Positions 42,789-51,721 of a stretch of 64,000 bases of DNA are shown here, piece after piece. Source of the DNA: Desulfobacteraceae bacterium. Lineage in GTDB: Bacteria > Desulfobacterota > Desulfobacteria > Desulfobacterales > UBA5616. The position numbers and the translations under genes are program-made. The stretch's first letter is position 1; each line of letters starts with the position of its first letter. The DNA is taken from positions 1-64,000 of the forward strand of contig VMSV01000196.1 in the NCBI GenBank assembly GCA_013791935.1, written 5' to 3'. The notes beneath the pieces were generated by a model. The model saw only the letters and a program-made list of their open reading frames with translations, did not search any database and was not told the origin of the DNA.

Positions 42789-44144
42789 TTAAGCAAGATT
42801 CAGAATGAATTTCGCCAGGTAGAAATAGATGAGAAGACCGGTGGCATCCACCAGGGTGGCCAGAAGGGGGCTGCTGATCACCGCCGGATCAAGACGAAAA
42901 TGACTCAGGAGAATGGGCAGAAGGCTGCCCAGCAGATTGGACCACATGATCACGGCGATCATGGACAGACCGATGACCAGTCCCACTTCCAGGCCCCCCT
43001 GCCAGAAATAGCTCCTTAAGAAGAGGGTGACGCCCAGGGTGATTCCAAGCATGGCTCCGATGATCAGCTCTTTCTTCACCACATCCCACCACCGGGCCAG
43101 ATTAAGATCCCCTACGGCAATGGCGCGAATGATCAGGGTGGAGGACTGGGAAGCCGTATTCCCGCCGCTGCCGATCAAAACCGGAATAAAAAAGGCCAGC
43201 ACAATCACCGATTGCAGAGCATCATGGAAGTGGGCGATGATATTGGAGGACAAAAACCCCGAAACCAGCAGGAGCATGAGCCATCCCACCCTTTTTTTGT
43301 ACAACAAGACCACCGAAGCCATGGCATAGGATTCCTCCACCGGGACAATGGCGGCAACCTTATGGAAATCTTCCGAGACTTCTTCTTCCAGAACATCAAT
43401 GATGTCGTCGATGGTGACAATCCCCAGGAGAATACCATTGGAATCCACCACGGGAAGGATGTTGAGGTTGTATTTTTTCATGTGTGAAACAGCCAGTTCC
43501 TGATCATCGTAAGCCGTTATGGACACACATTTGCTGTCCATAATGGTCTCCACGGTCTCCGTATTGCCGGCCAGGATGAATTTCCGGATGGGAATATCGC
43601 CCTTCAACTTCCATTCTTTATCCACCACGTAGACAATATTGATGGTTTCGGCAACCTTATCCCTTCGGCGAATATGGGCCCTGGCCTGTTCAATATCCCA
43701 GTTCTGCCTCACCGCCACGTAATCCGGCGTCATGAGCCTGCCCACGCTTTCCTCGGGGTATCCCAGAAGGCCCAGGGCTTCTTTTCTTTCATCCAGGGGA
43801 AGCAGGTTCAGAATTTTCTGGGTCAATTCACCGGGGATTTCTTCAAAAATATCGGTTCTGTCATCCGGCGGCAATTGAAGCATTAATTCCTTCAATTCCT
43901 GGTTCGCAATGGACCGGATGATGGTTTCCTGGCGGTTGGGCTCCACTTCGCTGAAAACAAGGGAGGCCCGGTCCGTGGGCAACAGTCTGAAAACGATCAC
44001 GGAATCTTTTTCATCCAGGCTGTTCAACAGATCTGCAATGTCCGGTTCAAGCCATTCCTTGAAAACCTCTTTGAGATCCTTCCAGTTGCTTTCCCGAACC
44101 AATTCGAGAATTTCCGGCTGCAAAAGTTTGGAAACCATCACCAT
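42789..44144 (-). CDS. mgtE: MgtE-type magnesium transporter
   Basis: The 451-residue protein has the MgtE N domain (LPPDDRTDIFEEIPGE), two CBS domains (about 135-255, including ILPVVDSNGILLGIVTIDDIID) and a C-terminal five-helix channel with PVLIGSGGNTASQS, the Mg2+ pore signature. The domains gate the inner-membrane channel by cytosolic Mg2+. An AGGACC site precedes the ATG. It is a single gene, reading leftward toward the sensor kinase end. Confidence 0.96.
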   Translation of the reverse strand: MVMVSKLLQPEILELVRESNWKDLKEVFKEWLEPDIADLLNSLDEKDSVIVFRLLPTDRASLVFSEVEPNRQETIIRSIANQELKELMLQLPPDDRTDIFEEIPGELTQKILNLLPLDERKEALGLLGYPEESVGRLMTPDYVAVRQNWDIEQARAHIRRRDKVAETINIVYVVDKEWKLKGDIPIRKFILAGNTETVETIMDSKCVSITAYDDQELAVSHMKKYNLNILPVVDSNGILLGIVTIDDIIDVLEEEVSEDFHKVAAIVPVEESYAMASVVLLYKKRVGWLMLLLVSGFLSSNIIAHFHDALQSVIVLAFFIPVLIGSGGNTASQSSTLIIRAIAVGDLNLARWWDVVKKELIIGAMLGITLGVTLFLRSYFWQGGLEVGLVIGLSMIAVIMWSNLLGSLLPILLSHFRLDPAVISSPLLATLVDATGLLIYFYLAKFILNLA

Positions 44145-44183
44145 AAGATTGGTCCTAATTGAAGTTGTGAATGGATGAAACCG

Positions 44184-44942
44184 TTATTCTTCATCCGGAG
44201 ATTCCTCATCATTTTCCATTCCCTCCGGAGCAAAGGGGTTGCCCATGGTTTCGGTTTTCACCCCCGGGGGTAATTTGAAAAGAGACCCGTCAATGGATTG
44301 ATTCAGAGTCACCTCGGTGACCACGGATTCTGTTTTGGAACCGGGCATTTTTATGCTTTGCCCCATCATGGTCATGGTTTGGCCGGGAATCGTCACAATG
44401 CTTTTCATGGGAAACTGTTTTTCGTTCCACACCCATTCCCGGACATTGCTGGTGATATTGGCCATGGTGCTTGCGTATTCCTTGATGGTGCATGCTTTCC
44501 CGTTGATGGTTTCGGTACCAACGGTTTTTGCGGCTTTGCGGTTTTCCGCTGCCTGCTTAAAGGAATCGCTGCTTAATAGTCCGGAAGACATGCTCTTCAT
44601 CATGGCATTCATGACCATGGCGGTTTTTTTTGCAGGGTCATAGAGGTATTGCTGTTTTCCATCGTCGATGATGATTTGGGTTTCACCTGTGGCCTCATCC
44701 TGGATTTCCATTCGCACCTGGTTGCCTGAGATCCAGAATTTCTGGGTGGATTTTTGAATCTTTCCGTTTCCATCTTCCTGGGTGGTTTTAGAGATCCACC
44801 GGGCGGTTTCAAAATCAAAGCCCGAGGCTTTCATGGCTTCGGCCATGTTGGTGGGATCTTGGGCAAGGGCCGGAGAAAGGTTTAAGATTGCCATCAGGCT
44901 GGCCAGGGCAGTGATCATGAGAAGTTTTTTCGCTGAAGTCAT
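44184..44942 (-). CDS. Secreted DUF4412-like protein
   Basis: The 252-residue protein has a clear Sec signal peptide ending near ALA-Q (residue about 28). It then has a mostly beta-stranded domain with WISGNQVRMEI, IIDDGKQQYLYDP and MKSIVTIPG, the layout of DUF4412/outer-membrane-lipoprotein-sorting-like proteins, which are often all-beta and periplasmic. The C-terminal tail is acidic. It lies upstream of mgtE on the same strand (39-base gap). Confidence 0.7.
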   Translation of the reverse strand: MTSAKKLLMITALASLMAILNLSPALAQDPTNMAEAMKASGFDFETARWISKTTQEDGNGKIQKSTQKFWISGNQVRMEIQDEATGETQIIIDDGKQQYLYDPAKKTAMVMNAMMKSMSSGLLSSDSFKQAAENRKAAKTVGTETINGKACTIKEYASTMANITSNVREWVWNEKQFPMKSIVTIPGQTMTMMGQSIKMPGSKTESVVTEVTLNQSIDGSLFKLPPGVKTETMGNPFAPEGMENDEESPDEE

Positions 44943-45263
44943 GCTGATCCTCCTTCAAATGGTTTTAGATCTTTGGGCTTGGGTTTTCTTGTTCATTCCA
45001 GGGTTTTTTTCATACGGTCTTTTTATGTGGCCGTTTTCGAATCGTAGGACATTATAGATCCAACCCGAAGATCCGGCAAGCATAAGATGATCGGGGGGCG
45101 TGAAATAAATGTTTGTTAACCGGGCCATCCTTAAAATGGTGCTTGCAAAATAAAAGGAATCCATTTATGAAATAAAAAACGTAAATAATATTTACATTCA
45201 CATCAAAATCCCCCTGTTAGCGACCATCTATCCTAACATATGATTAAGGAAAGGAAATTTACC

Positions 45264-46559
45264 GTGTCTGAACCGATTCAAATGCCAATCCCCTCCAAAC
45301 CGTTTTACGGCTGGATCAATGTGCTTTTGCTGACCTTTATTTATATGGCCACCACCGGCCTGGTTTTCTATGCTTTTTCCGTCATTTTTCCGGTGATGCT
45401 TAAGGCCACCGGCTGGAGCCGCGGGGATGCCTCCATCGCCATATCCGTCAACATGCTGGCCGGTGGATTTCTGATCCCTTTTGCAGCCAAATTTCTGAAC
45501 AAATACGGCAGCCGGAAAGTGATCATCGTGGGGCTGGCTATTCTGTTTCTGAGCCTGCTGCTCCTGTCCACCGCCACCACGAAACTCTGGCATTGGATCG
45601 CCATCTGGGGTGCGATCATTCCCATCGGGCGGGTGCTTTGCGGACTTTTGCCGTCCCAGGTGAACATCATGATGTGGTTCAGCCGCAAGCGAGCCATGGC
45701 CATAGGACTATTAATGACCGGTGCGCCCATTGGAGGAATTTTCGCGCCACCGGTCTACACCTGGTTTATGAATTATATGGGGGGCTGGCGATCCGGATGG
45801 TTTCTATCCACCGGCGTGGTGTTGATGGCGTTGGTCATGAGTTTCTGGGTCAAAAGCAAACCCTCGGACATGGGGCAGCATCCTGACGGCATCGTCCCGG
45901 GCTCGGTGCAGGCAAACGGCCAAGTCACTCCGCACGGCTCTCGGACTTATCGAACCACCGTCGTGTGGACCCTTCGGGAGGTGCTGAAAACCCGGGTTTT
46001 CTGGCTCATCACCGTGGTCAACATCACCCAGGGAATGGGACTGGGTCTGATCGTCTACCATGGCGTGCTCCACATGACGGATGTGGGGTATTCGGCCATG
46101 AATGCTGCGTATATTCTTTCCATGATCATGGGAAGCAGTGGCGTGGTGCGTTTCCCCATCGGCTGGCTGGGGGACCGGGTGGAGCCCCGTTGGATTATCT
46201 TCAGCGCTCTTATCATCATGATCATTGGTTTTATCGGCATCTGGCAAGCCCCGAGTTTTGGCCTTCTCATGATTTTGGGACCCATCTACGGCATTTCCTA
46301 CGGAATCATGCTCACCATCATGCCCACCATCACAGGCAACTATTTCGGGCCTGAAGTTTACGCCAACATCAACGGAGCTGTGGGACCTGTTTTAACCGTC
46401 ATCGGCGCTGCGGTTCCCACCATCGCCGGGTATGCCGTGGAAAAAACGGGCAGCTACAACGAGGTTTTTCTGGTGATTACGAGTCTTATTGTTATAGGAT
46501 TGGTTTGCAGCGCATTCCTGGCCCCGCCCCATAAAAAAGAGGTGTCATCGTATTCTTAA
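45264..46559 (+). CDS. OFA-family MFS transporter, copy 1
   Basis: The product has 431 residues from the GTG at 45264, which has a GGAAAGGAAATTTACC site; the ATG at 45240 has none. Twelve hydrophobic segments and the MFS loops (SRGDASIAIS, GWLGDRVEPRWI) place it in the oxalate/formate antiporter-like major facilitator group for small carboxylates. The substrate is unknown. It is followed after 30 bases by a close paralogue of the same length, so the pair arose by tandem duplication. Confidence 0.88.
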   Translation: MSEPIQMPIPSKPFYGWINVLLLTFIYMATTGLVFYAFSVIFPVMLKATGWSRGDASIAISVNMLAGGFLIPFAAKFLNKYGSRKVIIVGLAILFLSLLLLSTATTKLWHWIAIWGAIIPIGRVLCGLLPSQVNIMMWFSRKRAMAIGLLMTGAPIGGIFAPPVYTWFMNYMGGWRSGWFLSTGVVLMALVMSFWVKSKPSDMGQHPDGIVPGSVQANGQVTPHGSRTYRTTVVWTLREVLKTRVFWLITVVNITQGMGLGLIVYHGVLHMTDVGYSAMNAAYILSMIMGSSGVVRFPIGWLGDRVEPRWIIFSALIIMIIGFIGIWQAPSFGLLMILGPIYGISYGIMLTIMPTITGNYFGPEVYANINGAVGPVLTVIGAAVPTIAGYAVEKTGSYNEVFLVITSLIVIGLVCSAFLAPPHKKEVSSYS

Positions 46560-46589
46560 ATCAAAACCTAAATCGAAAGGAACTGAGCC

Positions 46590-47885
46590 TTGATTGATAT
46601 TACCGGAGCCATGCCGGCCAAACAACCTTTTTATGGATGGAAAAACGCTTTTTTACTTTCTTTTATTTATCTTGCCACGTCGGGAATGGTGTTTTACGCC
46701 TTTTCAGTGATTTTCCCGTTTATGCTAAAGGAAACCGGATGGAACCGGGGGGATGCTTCCATCGCGATTACGATCGCAACCCTGGCCGGAGGCTTTCTGA
46801 TTCCTCTTGCCGCGAAACTTCTCAATAAATACGGAAGCCGCAAGCTGATCATCATCGGCTTGGCCATCTCGTGCGTCAATCTTCTGCTGCTCGGCACGGT
46901 GGTCACCAAGCTCTGGCACTGGATCGCCATTTGGGGTCTTCTTCTCCCCTTGGGTCGCCTGCTTAGCGGACTTTTGCCTTCCCAGGTCAACATCATGCTC
47001 TGGTTCAACCGGAAACGGGCCACGGCCATGGGGCTATTGATGACCGGCGCCCCCATCGGAGGGGCTCTGGCTCCCCCGGTATTTACGTGGTTTATTGCCC
47101 ACATGGGGGGATCACGCTATGGATGGTATCTGTCCGCCGGGGTAACCTTTCTCGCCCTGATCGCAAGTTTCTGGGTGGTCAGCAAACCTTCGGATCTGGG
47201 CCAGTATCCGGACGGCATCGCTCCGGGAACGCTTGCGCCGGGTGAACAGGCCGGGGTAGCGTTTAAAGACCGGACCTTCCGGTCCAGCTCGGTCTGGACC
47301 CTCCGTGAGGTCTTGAAATCCAGAACCCTTTGGCTGTATACCTTGGCAGGCTTGGCCCAGAGTCTTACGTTGGGAATCGTCGTCTACCACGGTGTCCTGC
47401 ATCTCACGGACATCGGAATCAGCAAAATGAATGCCGCCATGGTTTTGTCCTCGGTAACCATCAGCAGCGGAATCGTGCGCTTTCCCATCGGCTGGCTGGG
47501 AGACCGGGTGGAGCCCCGGTGGATTTATTTCACAGCCCTGATTTTTAGCCTCATCGGGTTTGTAGGCATCTGGAAGGCCCCGAGCATTCCCTTGCTTATG
47601 GTTTTAGGATCCATTTACGGCATTGGCTACGGCTCCATTCTCAGCATCGGCTCCACCTTGCTCGGAAATTATTACGGGCCTGAAGTCTTCCCCAGCATCC
47701 GGGGAGCTTTAGGGCCTTTTCTCACGCTGTTTGGCGCCGGTGTTCCCACCATCGCCGGGTATGCCATGGAAATACAGGGCAATTACAATTCGGTTTTTTT
47801 CTGGTTGGCCGTTTTTCTGGGAGTGGGCATCCTCTGCAGCGCATTTTTAACACCGCCACAAAAACCGGCCCAAGAAGCTGTTTAG
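46590..47885 (+). CDS. OFA-family MFS transporter, copy 2
   Basis: This 431-residue paralogue of the preceding gene is close to it throughout, including KPFYGW/QPFYGW near the start and the shared GWLGDRVEPRWI loop. It starts at a TTG with a GAAAGGAACTGAG site. Twelve membrane segments are expected. Differences cluster in the periplasmic and central loops, so substrate preference may differ. A 9-bp hairpin follows at 47889. Confidence 0.88.
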   Translation: MIDITGAMPAKQPFYGWKNAFLLSFIYLATSGMVFYAFSVIFPFMLKETGWNRGDASIAITIATLAGGFLIPLAAKLLNKYGSRKLIIIGLAISCVNLLLLGTVVTKLWHWIAIWGLLLPLGRLLSGLLPSQVNIMLWFNRKRATAMGLLMTGAPIGGALAPPVFTWFIAHMGGSRYGWYLSAGVTFLALIASFWVVSKPSDLGQYPDGIAPGTLAPGEQAGVAFKDRTFRSSSVWTLREVLKSRTLWLYTLAGLAQSLTLGIVVYHGVLHLTDIGISKMNAAMVLSSVTISSGIVRFPIGWLGDRVEPRWIYFTALIFSLIGFVGIWKAPSIPLLMVLGSIYGIGYGSILSIGSTLLGNYYGPEVFPSIRGALGPFLTLFGAGVPTIAGYAMEIQGNYNSVFFWLAVFLGVGILCSAFLTPPQKPAQEAV

Positions 47886-47888
47886 AAT

Positions 47889-47918
47889 AGCAAGGGCGGG
47901 CTAACGCCTGCCCTTGCT
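47889..47918 (+). terminator. Hairpin after the MFS pair
   Basis: AGCAAGGGC and GCCCTTGCT form a 9-bp stem just after the second transporter. No T run follows, so it may slow or protect transcripts but is not a textbook terminator. Confidence 0.45.
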
Positions 47919-48064
47919 CTCCATCCTCCTCATTCAATTCCAAGACCTTTGTGGTTTGACCTTTGGAAATAAAAAGGTTAGAAGGCCTGGAATAAAATTT
48001 CTCCGAGATCATTTTCATCGACAACCCTGAAATTCTATAAGGATAAATTTAATAAGTTACAGTC

Positions 48065-49126
48065 ATGTTTGAAAATATATCAGTTCTTGCCGGCAGCAGT
48101 GCCCTCCGGATGATTCGTGAAGAGGGGCTCAACTTAAACCGGGTGAAAGTCCTTGCCGGGGCTTCCGGAGCAGCCAAGTTTCTCGTACTGACGGGCATCG
48201 ATAGGGTATTGATGTCCTTGTTCAAGGATCGAAAGGACCCCCTTTTCCTCATCGGCACCTCCATTGGCGCTTTCCGGATGGCAGCCTATTGCCAGAAAGA
48301 CCCCATTGCCGCTCTGAACAACCTGGAAAGGGAATATATTGCCCAGCATTATGATACAAAGCCCTCGCGCCAGGAAATCACAAAGGAATCCTGGCGGATT
48401 CTCAATGCCTATATTGAGGATTCTGAAATAGAACCCATGCTCCATCACCCTTTCATGAGGATGACCTTTCTTGCCAATCAATGCCGGGGTCTGATGAAAT
48501 CGGAAAATCTGTTTTTTCAATCCCTGGGCATTGCCGCGGCTGGTTTGGGGAATTTGATCCACAGGAGCACCCTGGGCTGTTTTTTTGAGAGGGCCCTGTT
48601 CTGTGCACCGGGAAGCCCTCCTCCCTTTGCCGGCATGAACCAGTTCCCCTTGAAGCGCCATGATCTCAATGCGTCCAATTTTAAAACCGCTCTCCTGGCA
48701 TCGGGTTCCATTCCCTTTGCAATGGAAGGGGTATCCAATATTTCCGGAGTACCGGGAATATTCCGGGACGGAGGCATTCTGGATTATCACCTGGACATTC
48801 CTTTTCTTCCTGAAGAGGATGGCCTTGTTTTATACCCCCATTTCTATGACTACATCATTCCCGGCTGGTTTGATAAAAACCTCCGGCGAAAGCCCGACCC
48901 GGAAAACCTGAAAAATGTCGTGCTTCTATCTCCCTCCAAAAAGTTTGTCGATGCCCTGCCCATGGGAAGAATACCGGACAGAAAGGATTTTAAAATCTTT
49001 TTCAAAAAAGATGCGGAAAGAATAAAACTCTGGAAAGCGTCTGCTGAAAAAAACGCAGTCCTCGGAGAAGAATTCCTTGAAGCCATGGAATCGGGTAGAA
49101 TACGGGACAGGGTGAAGCCTCTCTAA
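48065..49126 (+). CDS. Patatin-like phospholipase
   Basis: The 353-residue protein has the patatin Ser-Asp dyad: GTSIG near 64-68 (nucleophile Ser66) and RDGGILDYH near 237 (Asp in DGG). The usual oxyanion stretch is loose. It lacks a signal peptide and membrane helices, so it is probably cytosolic or peripheral. Patatin-like proteins release fatty acids from lipids. It stands alone with no operon partner. Confidence 0.85.
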   Translation: MFENISVLAGSSALRMIREEGLNLNRVKVLAGASGAAKFLVLTGIDRVLMSLFKDRKDPLFLIGTSIGAFRMAAYCQKDPIAALNNLEREYIAQHYDTKPSRQEITKESWRILNAYIEDSEIEPMLHHPFMRMTFLANQCRGLMKSENLFFQSLGIAAAGLGNLIHRSTLGCFFERALFCAPGSPPPFAGMNQFPLKRHDLNASNFKTALLASGSIPFAMEGVSNISGVPGIFRDGGILDYHLDIPFLPEEDGLVLYPHFYDYIIPGWFDKNLRRKPDPENLKNVVLLSPSKKFVDALPMGRIPDRKDFKIFFKKDAERIKLWKASAEKNAVLGEEFLEAMESGRIRDRVKPL

Positions 49127-49413
49127 AACGGTTTCCATTTTCATTCTTTTATGATAATTGTTATCATATTAGTTCATGAATTCAAAAAGTAACAAATATT
49201 ATAGAGAACTATTACCTTTATTTCATAATTTCAGTTTTTGGAACCATGCGGTCCGGAGAGCCGAGGTGTGATCCTTTTCGATGGGTTGAGAATTAATGCA
49301 ATAACATCATATAGTTGCTATCAACATTCTTTTTAAGGGTTTGTGAAAAGTGTATTGGCATTTATATTGCTAATACAAAGGCCACGAATCAAAAAACAGA
49401 GGAATGGAAAATA

Positions 49414-49932
49414 ATGAACTCATATTCAGCACTTAGCAGCGATTTTATGGAAAAAACCAATGAGGCTTTTCAGCGTTTTCAAACGGAAAAAGTTCCTTTT
49501 TCTGCTTTACGATTGGCCATTCCCGGTGATTATGCAAATGATGCGGCTTTTGATCAGGTAGTAAAAAAACATCTCAGGGAAACAGACAAAGTTCTCGGAA
49601 ACCAAGACGACTTCTATGCTATTTTAATGGAAGGGACATCCTTTGACGCTGCGGTATCCGCCTCCAAGCGGCTTGCCGGAAGCCTTTTACAGCTTCACAA
49701 AACAAGACCGAGAAGTTCAAGCCGCAAGGACCTGCAAGCCTCCTTTGAAATTATCGGGTGCAAAACGGGGTCCGATCATCTTTGCAGAACCTATCTTGAT
49801 TTGAACAGTCCTTGGAAAACAACCGTTGGGATGAAACCGATTCCAAGGGAAGTTCAGGTCTATCTTGATGCTTCCCAACCCATGAGCAGAAAATCAGGCA
49901 ACCATGATGGAATGGTGAATATAAAGGTATAA
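49414..49932 (+). CDS. Degenerate GGDEF-like protein
   Basis: The product has 172 residues from the ATG at 49414, preceded by AGAGGAATGGAAA. The segment LRETDKVLGNQDDFYAILME matches the diguanylate-cyclase core in shape, but the GGDEF motif is NQDDF (residues 63-67), so it cannot make c-di-GMP by the normal mechanism. The domain is also truncated at both sides. It could bind nucleotide or act as a protein-binding relic. It is followed 11 bases later by a small helical protein. Confidence 0.6.
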   Translation: MNSYSALSSDFMEKTNEAFQRFQTEKVPFSALRLAIPGDYANDAAFDQVVKKHLRETDKVLGNQDDFYAILMEGTSFDAAVSASKRLAGSLLQLHKTRPRSSSRKDLQASFEIIGCKTGSDHLCRTYLDLNSPWKTTVGMKPIPREVQVYLDASQPMSRKSGNHDGMVNIKV

Positions 49933-49943
49933 AGGGCATTCCT

Positions 49944-50258
49944 ATGAACCAGCATGACAGCAGATCATTCAATAAAAACCAGGACAGGCTGAGCGAAATC
50001 AAAAAACCATCCGGGACGGAGGATGTGAATATGGAAGAAAAATACCGAAGAGAAATTGACCGGTTGCTGGAATTGCGTCCTGAAATGGCTGATTTTCAGA
50101 GAGAAATCGAAAGACGGCTTTCCCATGCCGGAACTTTTGAAAATAGAATGGCGGTTCTGGGGATCATGATGGAGGATAAGCTCTGTCAGCTTAAATATCA
50201 TTTGTCCATACTGGCGGAAAAAGTTAATTCCTGGGAGGCCATGGCCAACCGAAGGTAA
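49944..50258 (+). CDS. Small helical protein, unknown
   Basis: The 104-residue hydrophilic protein is mostly charged alpha helix (about residues 30-98) with a disordered start. It is co-directional with the degenerate GGDEF gene, 11 bases apart, and probably in one transcript. No family is recognised. A hairpin with 12-bp arms (50273-50301) follows, without a T run on the coding strand. Confidence 0.6.
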   Translation: MNQHDSRSFNKNQDRLSEIKKPSGTEDVNMEEKYRREIDRLLELRPEMADFQREIERRLSHAGTFENRMAVLGIMMEDKLCQLKYHLSILAEKVNSWEAMANRR

Positions 50259-50272
50259 GCCATCAGATGGGA

Positions 50273-50301
50273 AATGCCCTGATTCAGGCAATCAGGGCAT
50301 T
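50273..50301. terminator. Hairpin between convergent genes
   Basis: AATGCCCTGATT and AATCAGGGCATT form a perfect 12-bp stem with a five-base loop, between the small helical gene and the leftward lipocalin gene. No T run lies on the right side for either, so termination is likely but not certain. Confidence 0.4.
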
Positions 50302-50361
50302 AAAAAATCGTTATGCCCTTGAAAAATCCGATCCCATTTGTGCGGTATGGAGAATCTGAGT

Positions 50362-50889
50362 TTAGAATTGTCCGGCTTCATGCTGCACATGAATCAGTTT
50401 TTTTGTGTCAAAACCCAGTTCCCCGGCTTTTTGAATCAGGTCTGTTTTAAGGGATTCGGGCATATCGGGCCTTCTGGCAAGGAGCCAGAAATAGGATCTG
50501 TTCGGACCGCAGACCATGGCGTACGAATACTGGTCCTGATCCAGATCAATGATGTTGTACGCCCCGTAAAAAGGTCCGAAGAAAGACACTTTCAATCTGC
50601 CCACATGGGGGTCTTTCACAGAATAGGCTTTTCCTTCGGCTTGTTTCCATTTGCCGGTTTTTGGATTAAATCCCCGATTGATTACACGAATGCCGCCGTC
50701 CGATCTTATACTGTACTCTGCGGAAACCGAGTCAAGATCTTTTTCAAAGGAATGGTCCAGTCGGACGATCTCATACCAGGTTCCGAGATAACGTTGAAGT
50801 TCAAATCCCTTCACCGGGCTGATTCCTTTGGGGATCCCCACACATCCAGGCAGGAAAATAAACATGAGAAAAAGAAAAATGTTTTTCAT
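50362..50889 (-). CDS. blc: Blc-type outer-membrane lipocalin
   Basis: The 175-residue protein has a lipoprotein signal peptide with lipobox LPGC (Cys about 16) and the lipocalin GTWYEIVRLDHSFEK motif. YSYAMVCGPNRSYFWLLARRP closes the barrel. Blc lipocalins are anchored to the outer membrane and bind hydrophobic ligands such as lysophospholipid. The gene starts in front of its own leader, without operon partners. Confidence 0.92.
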   Translation of the reverse strand: MKNIFLFLMFIFLPGCVGIPKGISPVKGFELQRYLGTWYEIVRLDHSFEKDLDSVSAEYSIRSDGGIRVINRGFNPKTGKWKQAEGKAYSVKDPHVGRLKVSFFGPFYGAYNIIDLDQDQYSYAMVCGPNRSYFWLLARRPDMPESLKTDLIQKAGELGFDTKKLIHVQHEAGQF

Positions 50890-51063
50890 TTACTTTCTCC
50901 GTATCCGATAGTAATAAAACCAATAGATTTAATAACGTTGGCATACCTTCATGGAAAGGGTATACCCTTTTTAAATCTCATATGCAAATGCAGAACAGCG
51001 CATTTCTAGAACGGCTTTGCTTTTTCCACGGACCACCATCTGTTTTAACAAAGGAGGGAACAT

Positions 51064-51486
51064 ATGTTGCGTAAGTGCCTATTATTTATGTTTGTGATTA
51101 CCATGGGGGCTTTATTCATGGCTTGCGGTGACAAATACGGCGAAGCCGTGGATGTCAACAAGCAGTTTGCAGCCGCCATGGAGGAATACGTCATGGCTCT
51201 GGATAAGGCGGAAAACGCCCAGGCTGTGGCCAATGCCATGGACGATTATACCGCCAAAATGGAAAAGATAGTCCCGAAAATGAAGAGCATTGCCGATAAA
51301 TACCCGGAATTGAAAACCACCACCGAAGTGCCGGAAGAACTGAGAGTCAGCAGGGAAAAAGCCGAGGCCGCAGGTGGAAAAATGGCCGGGGCCATGATGA
51401 AGATGGTTCAATACATGACGGATCCCAAAGTGCTTGAAGCCCAACAAAGGATGCAAAAGGCTATGACCGCATTAACCACAGAATGA
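51064..51486 (+). CDS. Small helical lipoprotein, unknown
   Basis: The 140-residue protein has a signal peptide with lipobox FMAC (Cys about 21), then a soluble, mainly helical domain of about 115 residues rich in Met, Lys and Ala. An AAAGGAGGGAACAT site precedes the ATG. It looks like a periplasmic lipid-anchored helical bundle. No family is recognised. Confidence 0.75.
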   Translation: MLRKCLLFMFVITMGALFMACGDKYGEAVDVNKQFAAAMEEYVMALDKAENAQAVANAMDDYTAKMEKIVPKMKSIADKYPELKTTTEVPEELRVSREKAEAAGGKMAGAMMKMVQYMTDPKVLEAQQRMQKAMTALTTE

Positions 51487-51490
51487 GCCT

Positions 51491-51635
51491 ACAAGTTATC
51501 TCAAAATAATCTTTTGGCCCAAACTCTTCGTTGTCGGCAAATTTTAAATCCTCGAAATACTTAAGTATGTCTCCGGTTTAAAATTTACCTCCGCCTCGAT
51601 TTTGAACCAAAATCTTTATTTTGAGATGGCTTGTA
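51491..51635. repeat. Long palindromic intergenic element (about 145 bases)
   Basis: The outer arms (51491-51524, ACAAGTTATCTCAAAATAAT onward, and about 51602-51635) are imperfect inverted copies. Inside them AAATTTTAAA pairs with TTTAAAATTT, and ATACTTAAGTAT is self-complementary, so the whole block can fold as one long hairpin. A partial match to an arm lies at 36110-36130. This looks like a MITE or REP-type repeat family of the genome. Confidence 0.65.
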
Positions 51636-51651
51636 ACAACAACCCCATGTG

Positions 51652-51690
51652 AAAGGCCGGGATTTTTGCTGAAAAATTCCCGGCCTTTTT
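51652..51690 (+). terminator. Hairpin terminator between the lipoprotein and DapF-like genes
   Basis: GAAAGGCCGGGATTTTT pairs with AAAAATTCCCGGCCTTT around a short loop, followed by a run of T. It can stop transcription from the left. From the right it may serve the dapF-like gene as well, though the T run there is short. Confidence 0.75.
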
Positions 51691-51721
51691 ATTTTTGCGC
51701 GTCCGGGGTGGCCCGGTGTAT

